Assembly: GCF_016745275.1 (NCBI RefSeq)
Contig: NZ_JADOEP010000012.1
Span: forward strand, 57,159 to 121,158
Reading direction: 5' to 3'
Origin: Enterococcus sp. BWB1-3
Lineage (GTDB): Bacteria > Bacillota > Bacilli > Lactobacillales > Enterococcaceae
DNA length: 64,000 bases
In this document: positions 34,511-43,198 of the stretch, piece by piece
How the letters are laid out: each line of letters begins with the position of its first letter
Position numbering within the stretch: position 1 is the stretch's first letter
The notes under the pieces: model-generated
What the model was told of the DNA's origin: nothing
The model's database searches: none
What the model saw: the letters and a program-made list of their open reading frames with translations, nothing else
Translations under genes and position numbers: made by a program

Positions 34511-35953
34511 ATGCCATTGGATTTAAGCTATTTGAGTATACCGTTGCCGGAAGAAGTCGTTCGGATAAAGCAGTATGGTGATTTTCAGGGAGCAGCAAAA
34601 GTAATTGACCATTTGCTGGAACGTAAAATCCCGTTTGCGCTAAAAAAACGTCTTGAAATTGAAAAAGAAATCATAAAAATGATCGGAATTAATGAATATC
34701 CGTTCTCAGTTAACGAAGCAATTCACCAAATGAGGGAAGCCTTTGAGCAGTTTGAATCGAAAGAATTAGACCAGCTTATGGAAGAATCTCTGGTGGACTG
34801 GATTTATATAGGCGGGGAGCCTCATTTTCAAAGACGTTTCCTATTGAATCTGGTAAAGACACAGCCGGCATATGCTGAGCGGTTAATAAAAAAAGAAGAC
34901 AGCGAAACAGATCAACTCCGAAAAATCGAATTAACTGAAAATATTCGATTAATGAAAGAAAATGGGCATCGAAAAGTAAAGATTCATATTCGTTCGTCTA
35001 TCAAAATAAAAAAAGAACATGAACGAATTGGCGAGCAGGTAAAAGTTCATCTACCTGTTCCCAGAAATGCTCAACAAATTTCAGAAATAAAAATTTTAAA
35101 ACATTCTGAAGCAGATAAGGTGACAACATCACCGGAAGACAGCTATCAGCGTACCATTTGTTTTGAAACTAGACTGAAAGAGAATGAAGAATTCTTTGTT
35201 GAATATGAGTATGTTAATGAAGTGCACTATATTGAATTGGATGCATTGAAAGCAGAGAAAGCAAAAGAAGAAATGTCTGATTTAGAAGAGCAGCTTCCTC
35301 ACATTCGCTTTACTCCTTATCTTCAGTCTATTCTTGATGAAGTGCTTGATGGAGAAACAAATGCTGTTATTCAAGCAAGAAAGATTTATGATTTTATTAC
35401 GACCAATGTAAAATATTCCTTTATGAGAGAATATTTTACGATTGATAATATTTCAGAATATGCAGCAGTCAATTTAAAAGGAGACTGCGGGGTTCAGGCG
35501 ATTCTGTTTATTACTCTTTGTCGAATGGCGGGGATTCCTGCTAAATGGCAATCAGGTCTCTATGTTTCACAGTATTATACTGGCTGCCATGACTGGGCAC
35601 AGTTTTATGTGGAGCCCTATGGTTGGATTTTTGCAGATCTTTCATTTGGAGGGGGCGCTTACGCTGCAGGGGATATTGAACGGTGGAATTATTACTTTGG
35701 TAACCTCGACATTTTCAGGATGCCGGCAAATGATCGTATTCAAGAAGAGTTTATACCTGCTAAATTGCATGTCAGAGCAGATCCAATCGATAATCAGCGA
35801 GGAGAATGGGAATATGGGGATCAGGGAATCCCATATGCTTATTTAGAGGTTAAACAGGAACTTATTTCAATGAAGGAAATCTGGGGAGAAGGGGAACAAA
35901 AGGAATTATTCAGAAAAAGTCAATTGGATGATTCAGCAGAAAAAGTTCTGTAA
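34511..35953 (+). CDS. transglutaminase-like (cysteine peptidase fold) protein
   Basis: A 480-residue protein without signal peptide. An N-terminal helical and beta region of unknown role (about 1-270) precedes a transglutaminase core with the catalytic triad: cysteine in KGDCGVQAILFITLCRMAGIP near residue 326, histidine in GCHDWAQFYVEPYGW near 362 and aspartate in FADLSFGGGAY near 377. Members are cysteine peptidases or peptide-modifying enzymes. Located 17 bases behind the epimerase and 18 before oppA, it is probably a cytoplasmic peptidase or amidase for imported murein peptides. I know no named relative with this domain combination. Confidence 0.8.
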   Translation: MPLDLSYLSIPLPEEVVRIKQYGDFQGAAKVIDHLLERKIPFALKKRLEIEKEIIKMIGINEYPFSVNEAIHQMREAFEQFESKELDQLMEESLVDWIYIGGEPHFQRRFLLNLVKTQPAYAERLIKKEDSETDQLRKIELTENIRLMKENGHRKVKIHIRSSIKIKKEHERIGEQVKVHLPVPRNAQQISEIKILKHSEADKVTTSPEDSYQRTICFETRLKENEEFFVEYEYVNEVHYIELDALKAEKAKEEMSDLEEQLPHIRFTPYLQSILDEVLDGETNAVIQARKIYDFITTNVKYSFMREYFTIDNISEYAAVNLKGDCGVQAILFITLCRMAGIPAKWQSGLYVSQYYTGCHDWAQFYVEPYGWIFADLSFGGGAYAAGDIERWNYYFGNLDIFRMPANDRIQEEFIPAKLHVRADPIDNQRGEWEYGDQGIPYAYLEVKQELISMKEIWGEGEQKELFRKSQLDDSAEKVL

Positions 35954-35971
35954 AAAGAAAGGGTGGAACGT

Positions 35972-37633
35972 ATGAAAATCGGGATAAAAAAAACGGCAGC
36001 AGTCGCTTTGTCAGCAATACTGATGCTGACAGCTTGCAGTACCGGAGGAAGGAAAACAACAGAGGATTCAGGGACAGAACAGACAGAGAAAACTTCCAGT
36101 AAAGTTCTTAATTTAATGGAAAGCTCAGAAATCAGTTCAATGGATACTATTTTTTCTCAGGATGAGCCTAGTATCGTTGCACAGTCCAATGTATTTGAAG
36201 GGCTGTATCAATTAGATGAAAATGATAGCGTGATTCCGGCAGTAGCGAAGGAAATGCCGGAAATTTCTGAAGACGGAAAGACATACAAGATTAAATTACG
36301 TGAAGATGTAAAATGGTCTAATGGAGACCCTGTTACTGCACATGATTTTGTTTTTGCATGGAAGAAAATGGCGGATCCGAAAAATCAGGCAAATTACTTT
36401 TTCCTGATGGATGGAACTATTGAAAATGGAACGGCTATTGTAAATGAAGAAAAAGAGGCAGATGAGCTGGGCGTGACTGCTGTTGGAGATTATGAGCTTG
36501 AAGTGAAATTGGAAAAGCCTGTTCCTTACTTCACCTCCTTACTGGCATTTTCACCATTTTATCCGCAAAATCAGGAATTTGTAGAAGAAAAAGGGAAAGA
36601 TTATGGAACTTCGAGTGAAAACATTCTTTCCAATGGACCTTTCCTTATGGAAAATTGGGATCAATCTTCTATGTCTTGGGATCTTGTTAAAAATGAACAT
36701 TATTATGATGCAGACAGTGTGAAGTCTGAAACAATTCATTTTGAAGTATTGAAAGAAACCAACACTATTTTTAATTTGTATGAATCAGGTGATTTAGATG
36801 TCGCTGTACTTTCCGGAGATTTTGCAAAGCAAAATAATGATAATCCTGATTATCAAGCAATAGAACGCTCGAAAGTATACTCTTTAAGAATGAACCAGTT
36901 AAGAAATGGCGAGCCATCTATTTTCGCTAATGAAAATGTACGCAAAGCTATTGCTTATGCTATTGATAAAAAAGGATTGGTTGAAAATATTCTGGCAGAT
37001 GGTTCAAAAGAAATCTATGGCTACATTCCAAAAGATTTTGTCTTTAATCCTGAAACCGGTGAAGACTTTAGAGAAGAGGCCGGCGAATTAGTTGTAACAG
37101 ATACGAAAAAAGCAAATGAATATCTGAAGAAAGCAGAAGAAGAGCTAAATGGTGAAGTGAAGATTGAACTTCTTTCAAGGGATGGCGATGGAGATAAAAA
37201 GGTTGCTGAATTTATCCAGGCTCAGCTGGAAGAAAGCTTGCCGGGATTAAAAGTTGAAGTGAAAACAGTCCCATTAAACAATGCGATTGAATTGATGAAA
37301 AAAGGGGATTATGAACTTTCTGTCAGCATGTGGGGACCAGATTATCAGGACCCTATGACTTTTCTTGAAAATTCAACGACAGGAAACACCAGCAACTATT
37401 CAAGCGAAACCTATGATCAGCTGATCGATGATGTAGTGAATAAATATGGGAATGATCTAGAAAAACGCTGGGAAACATTAATCAAGGCTGAAAAAGTACT
37501 GGTAGAGGAAGATGCAGCATTAATTCCGCTTTATCAGCAGGCACGAGCTCAGTTGGTTCGTCCGGGCGTACAGGGTATCCAATATCATAATTTTGGTCCT
37601 ACTTGTATCTATAAATATGCTTATATCGAATAA
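35972..37633 (+). CDS. peptide ABC transporter substrate-binding lipoprotein (OppA family)
   Basis: Membrane-anchored extracellular peptide receptor. The signal peptide and lipobox LTAC put the acylated cysteine near residue 21. SBP_bac_5 features follow: NVFEGLYQLDEND, YKIKLREDVKWSNGDPVTAHDFVFAWKKM, GPFLMENW, NENVRKAIAYAIDKKGLV, and SMWGPDYQDPMTFLEN. I chose the ATG at 35972 with AAAGGGTGG upstream; the GTG at 35963 is less likely. No permease or ATPase genes follow, so it must use an Opp system encoded elsewhere. With the epimerase and transglutaminase-like gene it suggests specialised uptake of cell-wall peptides. A paralogue, broken, lies at 62.1 kb. Confidence 0.9.
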   Translation: MKIGIKKTAAVALSAILMLTACSTGGRKTTEDSGTEQTEKTSSKVLNLMESSEISSMDTIFSQDEPSIVAQSNVFEGLYQLDENDSVIPAVAKEMPEISEDGKTYKIKLREDVKWSNGDPVTAHDFVFAWKKMADPKNQANYFFLMDGTIENGTAIVNEEKEADELGVTAVGDYELEVKLEKPVPYFTSLLAFSPFYPQNQEFVEEKGKDYGTSSENILSNGPFLMENWDQSSMSWDLVKNEHYYDADSVKSETIHFEVLKETNTIFNLYESGDLDVAVLSGDFAKQNNDNPDYQAIERSKVYSLRMNQLRNGEPSIFANENVRKAIAYAIDKKGLVENILADGSKEIYGYIPKDFVFNPETGEDFREEAGELVVTDTKKANEYLKKAEEELNGEVKIELLSRDGDGDKKVAEFIQAQLEESLPGLKVEVKTVPLNNAIELMKKGDYELSVSMWGPDYQDPMTFLENSTTGNTSNYSSETYDQLIDDVVNKYGNDLEKRWETLIKAEKVLVEEDAALIPLYQQARAQLVRPGVQGIQYHNFGPTCIYKYAYIE

Positions 37634-37715
37634 GTTTTCATTCGTTGTAATAGACACTCAATTATGCGCGCTAATCATTTATTACCCCCAAAAATAATAA
37701 ATGATGTATTGAAAA

Positions 37716-37750
37716 GAGGTCGGGATTTTATTTCTGTCCCGCTCTCTTTT
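37716..37750 (+). terminator. terminator after oppA, minimal repeat copy R7
   Basis: GAGGTCGGGA, nine bases, TGTCCCGCTCTC and a T-run. The arms are the same as the termini of R6 (19.3 kb), but without any insert, so this is a hairpin terminator and at the same time the smallest member of the repeat family. Confidence 0.75.
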
Positions 37751-37887
37751 CATGTCATCGATACTTTTGTATAAAAGGAAAGCAGTACAGCAAAAAAGAT
37801 TACATGCGATCAGTTGATTGAGTAAATCAGATAGGTATTGGAAAATTAGTTTGTGAAAAAAAGTAGTTATTTTTTTAAAGTTTTTGG

Positions 37888-37916
37888 TTGACAAATGGTC
37901 TATATCTTTGTAAACT
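37888..37916 (+). promoter_or_regulatory. promoter of glcT-ptsG
   Basis: TTGACA at 37888-37893, a 17-base spacer and TAAACT at 37911-37916. It lies about 30 bases ahead of the antiterminator target, so the transcript leader carries the RAT/terminator switch. Confidence 0.7.
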
Positions 37917-37944
37917 ATCAATGTTAACAAGTTGAATAGCGTTT

Positions 37945-38031
37945 TCATGTGACTGGATAATACTAGGCATGGAAGAATTTCTATGTAATATGCTTTTTCA
38001 TATTACCGTGGGATTTTTCTATGCTTTTTTG
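37945..38031 (+). promoter_or_regulatory. RAT antiterminator and overlapping terminator (GlcT-type switch)
   Basis: Bases 37946-37973 (TCATGTGACTGGATAA ... CTAGGCATGGA) resemble the Bacillus ptsG RAT in its GTGACTG...AGGCATG core. A terminator with stem GTAATATG / CATATTAC (37985-38006), extended outside by partly paired arms down to 38023, is followed by a six-T run (38025-38030). The 3' end of the RAT overlaps the start of the terminator's outer arm, so the two are mutually exclusive. Unphosphorylated antiterminator would bind the RAT and allow transcription. Confidence 0.75.
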
Positions 38032-38079
38032 TTGCAGCGTTGAAACATTCAACCAACTTCTGCAGAAGAGGAAATGAGT

Positions 38080-38919
38080 ATGAAGATCAAAAAAGTACTG
38101 AATCAAAATGCTGTTCTTGTCCTTGACGAAGGACAGGAGAAAGTCGCAGTCGGTAAGGGAGTAGGCTTCAATAAAAAGAAGAATGATCTGCTGCATGCTC
38201 ATCAGGTGGAACGAATGTTCATTATGGAGCCTGAAGGGCAGAAAAAACTGCAGGTTTTACTCTCCCAAATCGATGAAAAATATTTTTTTGCTACGGAAGA
38301 AATCATTAACTACGCTGAAAATATTCTTGGAGAAAAACTGAATGCACATATTAACATTAGTTTAAGCGATCATATCGCTTTTGCTGCAGAAAATATTCAG
38401 AATAATATCATTGTTCGAAATAAATTACTGAACGAAATAGAGATATTGTACAGTGAGGAATTTGCCATTGCTCAATGGGCTGTGGACTATCTCACGCAAA
38501 CTCTGGGGTTGCCGTTTAGCTATGACGAAGCTGGTTATATCACTATTCACATTCACAGTGCTCGCAGCGGACGAACGGACAACAGTAAAAGTATCCGTGA
38601 AGTCACTATTGTTTCAGAAATTATTCGATTAATTGAGCAGGAACTGGATATTGATATTTACGATGAGAAAATGAGCTTAAGTTATTCTCGTTTAGCCAAT
38701 CATCTTCGGCTGTTTATACACCGTTTTGAGCAGAATCATTATGCCGTGTTGGATGATGATATTTTAGAGGTTGTTCGAAAAAAATATGCAGAGAGCTATG
38801 AGATTTCCAAAAAGATTCAAGTATTGTTAATGAAAGATTTCCACTATCAGGTCCCTAACGAAGAATTAGGATACTTGGCGATTCACATTGAACGATTACG
38901 AATGATAAAAGAAAAGTAG
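38080..38919 (+). CDS. glcT: BglG-family transcriptional antiterminator, GlcT-like
   Basis: RNA-binding regulator with an N-terminal CAT domain (about 1-55, KIKKVLNQNAVLVLDEGQ, VGKGVGFNKK) and two PTS regulation domains, PRD1 (about 70-170, ISLSDHIAFA) and PRD2 (about 175-278). Histidines for PTS phosphorylation are visible in ISLSDH, IHIHSARS, ANHLRLF and LAIHIERL. The ATG at 38080 has AGAGGA seven bases upstream; the ATG at 38074 is too close. It sits directly before the glucose PTS gene, 13 bases apart, behind a GlcT-type RAT, so it controls itself and ptsG. LicT/SacT types are alternatives by sequence, but the RAT and context favour GlcT. Confidence 0.85.
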   Translation: MKIKKVLNQNAVLVLDEGQEKVAVGKGVGFNKKKNDLLHAHQVERMFIMEPEGQKKLQVLLSQIDEKYFFATEEIINYAENILGEKLNAHINISLSDHIAFAAENIQNNIIVRNKLLNEIEILYSEEFAIAQWAVDYLTQTLGLPFSYDEAGYITIHIHSARSGRTDNSKSIREVTIVSEIIRLIEQELDIDIYDEKMSLSYSRLANHLRLFIHRFEQNHYAVLDDDILEVVRKKYAESYEISKKIQVLLMKDFHYQVPNEELGYLAIHIERLRMIKEK

Positions 38920-38932
38920 AGGAGTTTTGACT

Positions 38933-40918
38933 ATGAAAGCATATATGCAAAAAATGGGCCGCTCATTAATGCTGCCGGTTGCGACATTACCTGTTGCAGC
39001 ATTATTCATGGGAATTGGTTACTGGATTGATCCAAGCGGATGGGGAGGCAATAATCTGCTTGCTGCGTTCCTGATAAAAGCAGGAAGCACAATTTTGGAT
39101 AATTTGGGTATTTTATTTGCAGTTGGATTGGCACTGGGAATGTCAAAAGATAAAGATGGATCTGCTGCATTAAGCGGACTGGTTGCCTTCCTTGTTCCTA
39201 TGACACTGATTAATTCAGCATCTGTGGCTATGTTTCAAGGGATAGATGTAGAGAATGTTAATATTGCTTTTTCTGCTATCAATAATAAAAATGTCTTTAT
39301 CGGTATTCTTTCCGGATTAGTTGCTGCTGCAATGTATAATCGTTTCAGCAATGTGAAGCTGCCAATGGCACTTTCGTTTTTCAGCGGAAAACGACTAGTC
39401 CCAATCGTCACAGCGGCAGTGATGCTGGTTCTTTCAGCAGGGCTGATTTTTGTTTGGCCGCCGGTCTACACTGGATTGGTTTCATTTGGAGAAGCTATTT
39501 CAGGAATGGGCCCAATTGGTGCCGGTCTATACGGTTTCTTCAATCGTTTGCTGATTCCGACTGGGTTACACCATGCATTGAATAATGTGTTCTGGTTTAA
39601 CATTGCAGGAATCGACGATATTGGTAAATTCTGGGCAAGTGAAGGGGTTAAGGGTGTAACTGGTATGTATCAGGCCGGCTTCTTCCCTGTAATGATGTTT
39701 GGACTGCCGGCAGGAGCTTTGGCAATTTATCAGTGTGCCCGTCCTGAAAAGAAAAAAGCGACAGCTTCCTTAATGATGGCAGCAGCATTTGCTTCATTTT
39801 TTACTGGAGTAACTGAACCTTTGGAATTTGCATTCATGTTTGTTGCATGGCCATTATATGTGGTACACGCTATTTTAACGGGTATTTCAATGTTTGTTGC
39901 GGCTGCATTCCAATGGACTGCCGGTTTTAACTTCAGTGCTGGTCTGATCGACTTTGTTCTGAGCTTAAGAGTTCCTATTGCTAATCAACCATACATGCTA
40001 TTACTGTTGGGCTTAGTTATGTCTGTCATTTATTATTTTACATTCATGTTTGTTATTAAGAAATTCAATTTGATGACTCCAGGGCGTGAAGAAGGCGATG
40101 GCGAAGAAACACCTGATTTAGATGTATCCGGCGACAGCAAATTTACTTCGATGGCACGCAGAATTTATGAAGGGTTAGGCGCTCAGGGAAATGTAACTTC
40201 TATAGACAATTGTACGACTCGCCTGCGTTTGACTGTAAAAGATACCGGGCTTGTTGATCAGACGAAAATCAAATCAACAGGTGTTCCTGGGCTGAAAGTA
40301 ATTGACAGCAGCAATATTCAAGTTATTGTTGGAACTGAAGTTCAGTTTGTGGCAGATGAGATGACGAAGCTGCACCATTCAGGCGGAATCTCAGAGAATC
40401 CAGTTGAGGAAACTGTAAAAAAGCCTGAATCAGCACCTGAAAAGACAGCAGTTTCTGGTGAAAAAGCTGATATTTATGCTGTTGCTGATGGGAAAGTAAT
40501 CCCAATTTCAGAAGTTCATGATGATGTATTCTCAGCTAAAATGATGGGAGACGGCTATGCAGTTCTGCCAGAGAATGGAGAAGTCACTGCACCAGTATCT
40601 GGAAAGATTACCACCATTTTCCCTACGAAGCATGCAGTCGGTATTTTAACTGATACAGGAATAGAGGTCCTTCTGCATATGGGTGTTGATACAGTTGAAT
40701 TGAAAGGTGAACCATTTACACTTCATATTTCAGCCGGTCAGACTGTGAAAAAGGGAGATAAGATTGCAACGATTGATCTTTCCGCTCTGGAACAAGCCGG
40801 TAAGAAACCTGATCTGATTGTTGTATTTACGAATCAGGATATTGTAACTGCCTATGAGCTTGCAAAATCCGGACAGATGGTTTCTGCAAATGAAGTTGTA
40901 GGAAATGTCACTGTTTAA
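38933..40918 (+). CDS. ptsG: PTS glucose permease EIICBA
   Basis: Imports and phosphorylates glucose. The order is EIIC (about 1-380, membrane, with IPTGLHHALNNVFWF and VTEPLEFAFMF), EIIB (about 400-480, active cysteine in SIDNCTTRLRL), a linker, and EIIA (about 510-661, active histidine near 582 in VLLHMGVDTVELKG). I start at ATG 38933 with AGAGGAG before it; TTG 38927 is less likely. Length 661 matches enterococcal/streptococcal glucose family permeases. N-acetylglucosamine permeases (NagE) share the architecture; the GlcT-like regulator and RAT argue for glucose. A strong terminator follows. Confidence 0.88.
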   Translation: MKAYMQKMGRSLMLPVATLPVAALFMGIGYWIDPSGWGGNNLLAAFLIKAGSTILDNLGILFAVGLALGMSKDKDGSAALSGLVAFLVPMTLINSASVAMFQGIDVENVNIAFSAINNKNVFIGILSGLVAAAMYNRFSNVKLPMALSFFSGKRLVPIVTAAVMLVLSAGLIFVWPPVYTGLVSFGEAISGMGPIGAGLYGFFNRLLIPTGLHHALNNVFWFNIAGIDDIGKFWASEGVKGVTGMYQAGFFPVMMFGLPAGALAIYQCARPEKKKATASLMMAAAFASFFTGVTEPLEFAFMFVAWPLYVVHAILTGISMFVAAAFQWTAGFNFSAGLIDFVLSLRVPIANQPYMLLLLGLVMSVIYYFTFMFVIKKFNLMTPGREEGDGEETPDLDVSGDSKFTSMARRIYEGLGAQGNVTSIDNCTTRLRLTVKDTGLVDQTKIKSTGVPGLKVIDSSNIQVIVGTEVQFVADEMTKLHHSGGISENPVEETVKKPESAPEKTAVSGEKADIYAVADGKVIPISEVHDDVFSAKMMGDGYAVLPENGEVTAPVSGKITTIFPTKHAVGILTDTGIEVLLHMGVDTVELKGEPFTLHISAGQTVKKGDKIATIDLSALEQAGKKPDLIVVFTNQDIVTAYELAKSGQMVSANEVVGNVTV

Positions 40919-40932
40919 TTGAAGAATACAAG

Positions 40933-40978
40933 ACCAGCCTTAAAATGAACATTTAAGTTCATTTTAAGGCTGGTTTTT
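40933..40978 (+). terminator. terminator of glcT-ptsG
   Basis: Perfect 18-bp stem starting ACCAGCCTTAAAATG and ending CATTTTAAGGCTGGT with a short loop, followed by five T. Confidence 0.92.
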
Positions 40979-41520
40979 GATTTCCCTTTAATCATTTTGA
41001 ACAGTAACGAGCAAAACTGTTGTTAAAAAATAGAAGTTTCCCGTAAGCATAGAATTGATAATGTTCAAATAACAGATAGTAAATAAAACAAGATCAAGAA
41101 ATTTTTGTTTTAGATAGATTTTAATTTTATTTGTATGAAAAACCGCTTGATGTTGAGCTGATTTACTCTGCTGCTGTCGAACAAGATACAACATTCTCTA
41201 TTATTATGAAGGTAGCTGGACAGTATGACCTGACAATGTGATAGAAATTAAGGAATAGAGAAAAATCAATTTTTAGAAAAAGAAGAAGAGGCTGTGCGTT
41301 GAAAGTGTGTCTTTTTATTAAATTACTCAAAAATATTTTAGGAGAAATAAGAATCTCCAGCTCCATTTAAATTTTGTTGACGATAAAAATATTATGTAAA
41401 CAATAAATCTTGGACAACCTTTCTATATGAGAGGAGAACAGCAATGCTTTGAAACAAAGAGAATCGATCCTTTCTGTATTTTTCTATGCTATAATCTTTC
41501 AAAAAGGGAGAGATACAGTT
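40979..41520. other. gap with no recognised gene
   Basis: About 540 bases, AT-rich. A frame around 41150-41235 reads YSAAVEQDTTFSIIMKVAGQ but has no start or homologue I recognise; it may be gene debris. An in-frame TTG at 41449 would extend the phzF-like gene but lies without a ribosome binding site. Confidence 0.3.
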
Positions 41521-42396
41521 ATGGAATGTATGGTGAACCAAATAGATGCTTTTACCAGCGAACCGGGGCAGGGGAATCCGGCTGGTGTTATTTTGAATGG
41601 TGATGATTACTCAGAGGAGCAAATGCAAAACATTGCTGCGGAAGTGGGGTTTAATGAGTGTGTATTTGTCTGTGCGAGTAACGAAGCGGATATAAAACTT
41701 CGCTATTTCACTCCAGGTCACGAGACACCTTTATGTGGTCATGCAACTGTTGGGGCGATATATTTACTTTCTCAGCCAATGGCAAAAGATCAAGAATGGA
41801 AAATTGAAACAGGTGCTGGAATTTTGAATGTATTGTATCAGAAGGAGACTCAAAGTATAACAATGGAGCAATCTGCAGCAACCTTCATTCCATTTGAAGG
41901 TGAACCTGAGAGGATCGCTCAAATTTTAGGAATTCAAATGACTGATTTAGCTGAAGGGCTGCCTTTGACATATGGAAATACAGGATCGTGGACATTTATT
42001 GTTCCTGTAAAAAATGAAGCTGTTTTAGACAAAATGACGCCTCTGAAAAAAGAATTTCCAAAAATTTTATCTGAAATGCCCCGATCTTCCATTCATCCGT
42101 TTGCATTTGTAGAAGGAGAAGAAGATGTGTATTCGGCACGACATTTTTCCTCTCCTTTTTCTGGGACTACAGAAGATTCTGTAACTGGAACAGCTTCAGG
42201 AGTAATGGCGGCTTATCTTTTAAATCACCGATACTCTGAAGAAGCAGAGAAGCAAATTTTCATTCGTCAGGGAAAGCATGTTGGACGAGAAGGTGAGCTG
42301 ACTGTTTTAGCAAAAAAATCAGAGGATGGCCATCATAACGTATCAATCACAGGTACGGCTTGTAAAAATAAAACTTTTTCTGTGAGAATTAACTAA
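41521..42396 (+). CDS. PhzF-family isomerase/epimerase-like protein
   Basis: A 291-residue cytoplasmic protein of the diaminopimelate-epimerase fold. Features: NQIDAFTSEPGQGNPAGVIL, the catalytic glutamate in VGFNECVFV near residue 45, RYFTPGHETPLCGHATVGA, and RHFSSPFSGTTEDSVTGTASG near 215. It belongs to PhzF, whose best-known member acts in phenazine synthesis, but in Firmicutes the substrate is unknown. The ATG at 41521 has GGGAGA upstream. Monocistronic, followed after about 10 bases by the repeat R4. Confidence 0.88.
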   Translation: MECMVNQIDAFTSEPGQGNPAGVILNGDDYSEEQMQNIAAEVGFNECVFVCASNEADIKLRYFTPGHETPLCGHATVGAIYLLSQPMAKDQEWKIETGAGILNVLYQKETQSITMEQSAATFIPFEGEPERIAQILGIQMTDLAEGLPLTYGNTGSWTFIVPVKNEAVLDKMTPLKKEFPKILSEMPRSSIHPFAFVEGEEDVYSARHFSSPFSGTTEDSVTGTASGVMAAYLLNHRYSEEAEKQIFIRQGKHVGREGELTVLAKKSEDGHHNVSITGTACKNKTFSVRIN

Positions 42397-42399
42397 GCT

Positions 42400-43181
42400 G
42401 TCCTTTAGAAGAGAAATGCTGGCAAAGGAACGCGATTCATGAAATGAGTAGCTGTGGATTGATACACTTACGCTGTGATCACATCAACTTCTATGCATGA
42501 AATATGCTGGAGTTGAAGGGCTTGGAACTTTGCCTATTTTTGAGAGTGCTCAGCTTGTTTCTGAGATGCTGCCTGCAATTAATTTTCTCCTTTTAATGCG
42601 TATTGCCAATTCATTGAATTATACAGCTATCTCTTTGTATATGGAATAAATTTTGATAAATTTATCCCTGTCAGAGCTTTGCATACTCTCGTCTCTTGTT
42701 GTTCCTGTACCAGTGGGAAATCCTTGTATCTACAAGTCTCACTACAACTACACTACACTTCATTTCGATCTCATCAATTTCTAAACGGCAGAGCCGCTAA
42801 GAATTGAAGGACTTCGTTTCGATCTCAACAATTCTAAATGGCAGAGCCATTTAGAAATGAAGGATCTTGTTCGATTCTCGATACAAACGTGTTTACTTGG
42901 AAAAGCGTTGGCAACTCGGTACAGTTTAGTTTATACAAGTATCAGTTCTATTTTGCCGCTTCTGCAGTTCTCAGGTTACTGCGATCCTTCGAAGAAGTGT
43001 TCATATACCTTGACCTGCCGGTTCTCCTTGTAATAGTAGCAGAATGGTATGTGAAAAGACGATCTCGTGACTACGTAGACCTTCAATCTTAAATAGGAGA
43101 TAACTAACTGTAGAGGTATATAAAAACTGGAACACCGTTTATTCGGTTTTAGGAGGCTGCGACTACTAATGTCATGCTTCC
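42400..43181 (+). repeat. large degenerate mosaic repeat, copy R4
   Basis: Fills the gap between the convergent phzF and mprF genes. Its left part is like R6/R5 (GGAACGCGATTCATGAAATG ... GATCACATCAACTTCTATG), its right end like R3/R5 (CTGGAACACCGTTTATTCGG, GACTACTAATGTCATG). Inside, a block of about 54 bases from TTTCGATCTCA to GGACTTCG occurs twice in tandem (about 42773-42880); each has a hairpin such as TTCTAAATGGC-AGA-GCCATTTAGAA. Frames within it are repeat artefacts. Confidence 0.65.
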
Positions 43182-43198
43182 TTCTTTTATTCAAAAGA

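Noticed and set aside
37934..37948. CcpA cre site near the glcT promoter (GAATAGCGTTTTCA)
   Set aside because: The right half matches, but the left half deviates at three of four positions, too weak to claim.
41449..41520. Longer N-terminus of the PhzF-like protein from TTG 41449
   Set aside because: The extra 24 residues are not part of the family and the ATG at 41521 has its own ribosome binding site.
42773..42880. Tandem units in R4 as a CRISPR array
   Set aside because: Only two units, directly adjacent without spacers of constant length, no leader and no cas genes anywhere in the window.
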